In this document: one piece after another, positions 14,320-17,080 of the stretch
Position numbering within the stretch: position 1 is the first letter of the stretch
Layout: each line of letters starts with the position of its first letter
NCBI GenBank assembly: GCA_937876395.1
Contig: CALEIM010000035.1
Span: 1-17,080, forward strand
Source of the DNA: an uncultured Wenzhouxiangella sp.
GTDB lineage: Bacteria; Pseudomonadota; Gammaproteobacteria; Xanthomonadales; Wenzhouxiangellaceae
Length of the DNA stretch: 17,080 nt
Reading direction: 5' to 3'
Notes under the pieces: model-generated
What the model saw: the letters and a program-made list of their open reading frames with translations, nothing else
What the model was told of the DNA's origin: nothing
Database searches by the model: none
Position numbers and translations under genes: made by a program

Positions 14320-15473
14320 TCCGCGGATTCCTCTTTCGCGTTCTGGTCGACCAGAATGGCGATGGCGCCGTCGCCGGTGATGTTGCAGGCGGTGCCGAAA
14401 CTGTCTTGGGCCATGTACAGGGCGATCATCAGGGCGATGGCGGTTTCGCCAAAGCCGAGCATCGAACCCAGCAGGGCGACTGCCGCCATGACCGCGCCAC
14501 CGGGCACGCCAGGCGCGGCCAGCATCACCAGGCCGAGCATGAAGATGAACGGCAGCATGCTGGTCAGACTGGGTATGTCCAGCGCGTTGTGCAGCACCAT
14601 GACGGCCACCGCACAGGTGACGATGGTAATTGTCGAGCCGGCCAGGTGAATGGTGGCGCACAGCGGCACGCTGAAGTTGGCCACCTCGTCGCGGACCTTG
14701 TTGTTGCGCGTTGACTGCAGCGTGACCGGAATGGTGGCCGCGCTCGACATGGTGCCCAGCGCGGTGAAATAAGCCGGCAGCATGTTGCGGATCAGGCCCA
14801 GCGGTGACTTGCCGCTGCGCAGCCCGGCCAGGGTGAACAGGGTGATGATCCATGTCCAGTGCAGAGCGATGGCCAGGGCGAGCACCAGGCCGAAGGTTTT
14901 CAGGGTTTCAAAAACTGTTCCAGCCACGGCCAGTTCGGCGAACACCCCGGCGATGTAGAGCGGCAGCAAGGGGATGATGACGACCACCAGCAGCTTTTCG
15001 ATCACGTCGCGGCCTTCGTCGGCCACCTGCTTGAGCCGCATGGAGCCGGTGGCGGCAATGCCCAGGCCGAAAATGAAGGCGGCGGCCAAAGCGGTCATGA
15101 TGTCGAACATCGGCGGGATTTCAAGCGTGATGTATGGCAGCAGGATGACTGCGTCCTCACCGGGCGCGACGACGCTGCCAGCAGCCAGCAGCGGGATCAG
15201 CGCTGCCGCGACCAGAAAAGCCAGAATCCCGGCCAGAATGGTCGACAGATAGGACAGGCCCAGCGTGCGCCCCAGCAGCCTGCCCGAGCCCTGCGGCAGG
15301 CCGGCAATGCCCGAGGTGATGTAGAACAGGATCAGCAGCGGAATGGTGAAGAACAGGAGCTGGCCGAACAATTCCTTGAAGGTCAGCAGGATGCGGATGG
15401 CCCAGTCAGGCGCAAACAGGCCGAGCACGATGCCGAGCGTGATACCGGCCAACAGCTTGAGAATCAGTTTCAT
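14304..15473 (-). CDS. Dicarboxylate/amino acid:cation symporter (DAACS family)
   Basis: This 389-residue inner-membrane carrier has about eight hydrophobic segments plus two re-entrant hairpins. Hairpin 1 carries TMSSAATIP (241-249), hairpin 2 AAPGVPGG (319-326), and the eighth helix AQDSFGTACNITGDGA (355-370). The Asp at 357 and the Asn364/Asp368 pair, which bind substrate amine and cation in GltPh, are kept. The Arg that selects acidic side chains is replaced by Gly360. The helix-7 NMDGT cation motif is HLAGS (276-280). Together these favour a neutral amino acid or another non-acidic substrate, perhaps SstT-like, with altered ion coupling; this is inference. The C-terminus is short and polar. 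The start at ATG 15473 has no strong ribosome-binding site. It converges on and overlaps queD by 16 nt, so there is no terminator between them. Confidence 0.93.
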   Translation of the reverse strand: MKLILKLLAGITLGIVLGLFAPDWAIRILLTFKELFGQLLFFTIPLLILFYITSGIAGLPQGSGRLLGRTLGLSYLSTILAGILAFLVAAALIPLLAAGSVVAPGEDAVILLPYITLEIPPMFDIMTALAAAFIFGLGIAATGSMRLKQVADEGRDVIEKLLVVVIIPLLPLYIAGVFAELAVAGTVFETLKTFGLVLALAIALHWTWIITLFTLAGLRSGKSPLGLIRNMLPAYFTALGTMSSAATIPVTLQSTRNNKVRDEVANFSVPLCATIHLAGSTITIVTCAVAVMVLHNALDIPSLTSMLPFIFMLGLVMLAAPGVPGGAVMAAVALLGSMLGFGETAIALMIALYMAQDSFGTACNITGDGAIAILVDQNAKEESADQSPR

Positions 15474-15560
15474 TGAGTGGTCCCGGTCAGATCGGCCGCA
15501 TTATTCCATGGAAACGGGCGGCGGTTCACGCGGCGCATTGCTGAAAACCGGGGCCCGGAA

Positions 15561-15592
15561 CCAAAAGCGCGGCCAGGAGGCCGCACTTTTGG
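15561..15592 (-). terminator. hppA: Rho-independent terminator of the pyrophosphatase gene
   Basis: On the minus strand the sequence CCAAAAGTGCGGCC, TCCT loop, GGCCGCGCTTTTGG forms a 14-bp hairpin with a single T/G wobble and a T-run in its 3' arm. It lies 25 nt downstream of the pyrophosphatase stop codon, upstream of the symporter start. Confidence 0.85.
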
Positions 15593-15617
15593 GTGTTGCT
15601 ATTAGCTGGCAAATCAA

Positions 15618-17080
15618 TCAGTTCGTCAACAGCGGTGCGATCACCAGGCTGACGATGGCCATGACGTTGATCAGGATATTCATCGACGGGCCTGAGGTGT
15701 CCTTGAGCGGATCACCCACGGTGTCGCCGACCACGTTGGCCGTGTGCGTCTCCGAACCCTTGCCGCCGAAATGACCCTTCTCGACGTATTTCTTGGCGTT
15801 ATCCCAGGCACCGCCCGCGTTGGCCATGGTCAGCGCCAGCAGCACACAGCCGAGCAGCGCGCCGCCGAGCATGCCGCCGAGCACCTCGGCACCCAGGCCG
15901 AAGCCGACCACGATCGGGCCGAGGACCGCCAGCAGTGCGGGTAGCAGCATGCGTTTGATGGCCGAGGTGGTGGCAATGTCGACGCAGCGGGCCGCATCCG
16001 GTTCGGCCGTGCCTTCCAGCAGGCCGGGGATTTCGCGGAACTGACGGCGAATTTCCTGAATCATTTCGAAGGCGGCGTTGCCGACTGCCGTCATGGTGAT
16101 CGAAGCGACCAGGAACGGGAAAATGCCGCCGAGGAACAGCCCGATGAGTACATCGGGGTCGGAAATGGCCAGCGTGAAATCGGGGATGCGATGGCTGATT
16201 TCAGCAATATAGGCCGAGATCAGGGTCAGCGCGGCCAGGGCGGCAGCACCGATGGCGAAACCCTTGCCGATGGCGGCTGTGGTGTTGCCCAGCTCGTCGA
16301 GCGAGTCGGTGATCTTGCGCGTTTCCTCGCCCAGCCCGGCCATTTCAGCAATGCCGCCGGCGTTGTCGGCAACCGGGCCGTAGGCGTCGATGGCCATGGT
16401 CATACCCACGGTTGCCAGCATGGCGACCGCGGCAATGCCCACCCCGTACAAGCCGGAGCTGGCGTTGGCGACAAAAATCATCGCGCAGATGGTCAGAATT
16501 GGCAGGGCCACTGACTGCATACCGACCGACAGGCCGGAAATAATGACTGTTGCCGGTCCGGTTTCACCGGAGCGGGCAATCTCGCGCACCGGCTTGCCGG
16601 CGGTGTAGTACTCGGTCGACAGGCCGATGATGACGCCGCCGACGGAGCCAATCAGCACGGCATACCAGACGCTGGAGTCCACGCCTACGTAGCGGATCAA
16701 AAACCACGACAGGATGATAAAGCCGACCGCAGCCGACATGGTGCCGATGCGCAGCGCCACTTCCGGGCTCTTGCCGGACGCGGCGCGCACAACGCCAATG
16801 GCGAGAATTGAGCAGACCAGGCCGACCGATGACAGCAGCAGCGGCAGGCTCATGATCGCCGAGCCTGCGCCCAGGCCTTCAACAAAACCACTGGCTGAGG
16901 CGTGAACCATGGTGGTTGCCAGCGCAATCGTGGCGATCATGGCGCCGCAGTAGGATTCAAAGATATCTGAACCCATGCCGGCCACGTCACCGACGTTGTC
17001 ACCGACGTTGTCAGCAATCACGCCGGGGTTGCGCGGGTCGTCTTCGGGGATGCCGGCTTCGACCTTGCCCACCAGGTCGG
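15618..17080 (-). CDS. hppA: Membrane-bound proton/sodium-pumping pyrophosphatase, N-terminus cut by window edge
   Basis: This inner-membrane enzyme couples pyrophosphate hydrolysis to H+ or Na+ export. The visible 486 residues are the C-terminal 70% of a family of about 670-700. They begin inside the substrate site, DLVGKVEAGIPEDDPRNPG, followed by DNVGDNVGDVAGMGSD. The second half of the site is near the end: NAGGAWDNAKKYVE and GDTVGDPLKDTSGPSMNILI. Many transmembrane helices lie between. The segment GNTTAAIGKG has Ala where potassium-independent enzymes have Lys (GNTTKA), so this is predicted to be a potassium-dependent form. Whether it pumps H+, Na+ or both cannot be told without the N-terminal helices and modelling. 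The ATG at 17072 is not the start: the frame is open to the edge and the conserved site begins before it. A strong hairpin terminator follows. Confidence 0.97.
   Translation of the reverse strand, partial: DLVGKVEAGIPEDDPRNPGVIADNVGDNVGDVAGMGSDIFESYCGAMIATIALATTMVHASASGFVEGLGAGSAIMSLPLLLSSVGLVCSILAIGVVRAASGKSPEVALRIGTMSAAVGFIILSWFLIRYVGVDSSVWYAVLIGSVGGVIIGLSTEYYTAGKPVREIARSGETGPATVIISGLSVGMQSVALPILTICAMIFVANASSGLYGVGIAAVAMLATVGMTMAIDAYGPVADNAGGIAEMAGLGEETRKITDSLDELGNTTAAIGKGFAIGAAALAALTLISAYIAEISHRIPDFTLAISDPDVLIGLFLGGIFPFLVASITMTAVGNAAFEMIQEIRRQFREIPGLLEGTAEPDAARCVDIATTSAIKRMLLPALLAVLGPIVVGFGLGAEVLGGMLGGALLGCVLLALTMANAGGAWDNAKKYVEKGHFGGKGSETHTANVVGDTVGDPLKDTSGPSMNILINVMAIVSLVIAPLLTN

Noticed and set aside
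13873..14853. 326-codon minus-strand open frame overlapping queD and the symporter
   Set aside because: It is an alternative frame of the symporter and antisense to queD, both of which have clear family motifs. Its Arg/His/Gln-rich sequence is typical of shifted high-GC reading.

Overview
The window is high-GC (roughly 60-65% over most genes) bacterial chromosome with densely packed genes on both strands. Several features point to a gammaproteobacterium on the Xanthomonadales/Chromatiales side, such as Wenzhouxiangella-like or Lysobacter-like lineages. These are a fused aspartate kinase/diaminopimelate decarboxylase, a Clp-type CRP homologue beside speD, a YheS-type ABC-F protein close to gammaproteobacterial ones, and a protein with the Gly-x-Trp-x-Asn-Pro motif common in secreted Xanthomonadales proteins. 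The species cannot be fixed from the sequence. There are no rRNA or tRNA genes, insertion sequences, CRISPR arrays or integrases.

Layout. 1-1970 (minus) is a bifunctional LysC/LysA cut by the left edge. 2208-3007 (plus) is a PP2C-type Ser/Thr phosphatase broken by a frameshift that removes the metal-binding Asp of its DGMGG motif. It is followed by a small tail-anchored FHA-domain protein (3049-3552). 3634-4311 (minus) is a Clp/CRP-like regulator divergent from speD (4509-5300). 5304-12172 (minus) is a run of four same-strand genes, listed in transcription order: a YheS-like ABC-F protein, a 64-residue unknown protein with a strong ribosome-binding site, a calcineurin-type (Mre11/SbcD-like) metallophosphoesterase, and a 1148-residue Rad50/SbcC/YhaN-like ATPase. 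The ATPase has a transmembrane hairpin in the middle of its coiled coil and an extra C-terminal helical region. 12254-12958 (plus) is a YgjP-type zinc peptidase-like protein. 13010-13876 (plus) is a lower-GC protein that looks secreted but has no signal peptide. 13933/13963-14319 (plus) is QueD/PTPS. 14304-15473 (minus) is a DAACS-family symporter. 15618 to the right edge (minus) is the C-terminal part of a membrane-bound pyrophosphatase, with a clear terminator.

How they work together. The small protein/phosphoesterase/ATPase genes are the most system-like unit. Their start and stop codons overlap or lie 1 nt apart, and the two enzymes make an Mre11-Rad50-like nuclease pair that appears to be tethered to the membrane instead of using a zinc hook. 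The PP2C/FHA pair is a phospho-threonine signalling remnant or module with no kinase in the window. Crp and speD are divergent neighbours and may share a control region that holds a perfect 6-bp palindrome. The remaining genes are ordinary metabolic or transport functions.
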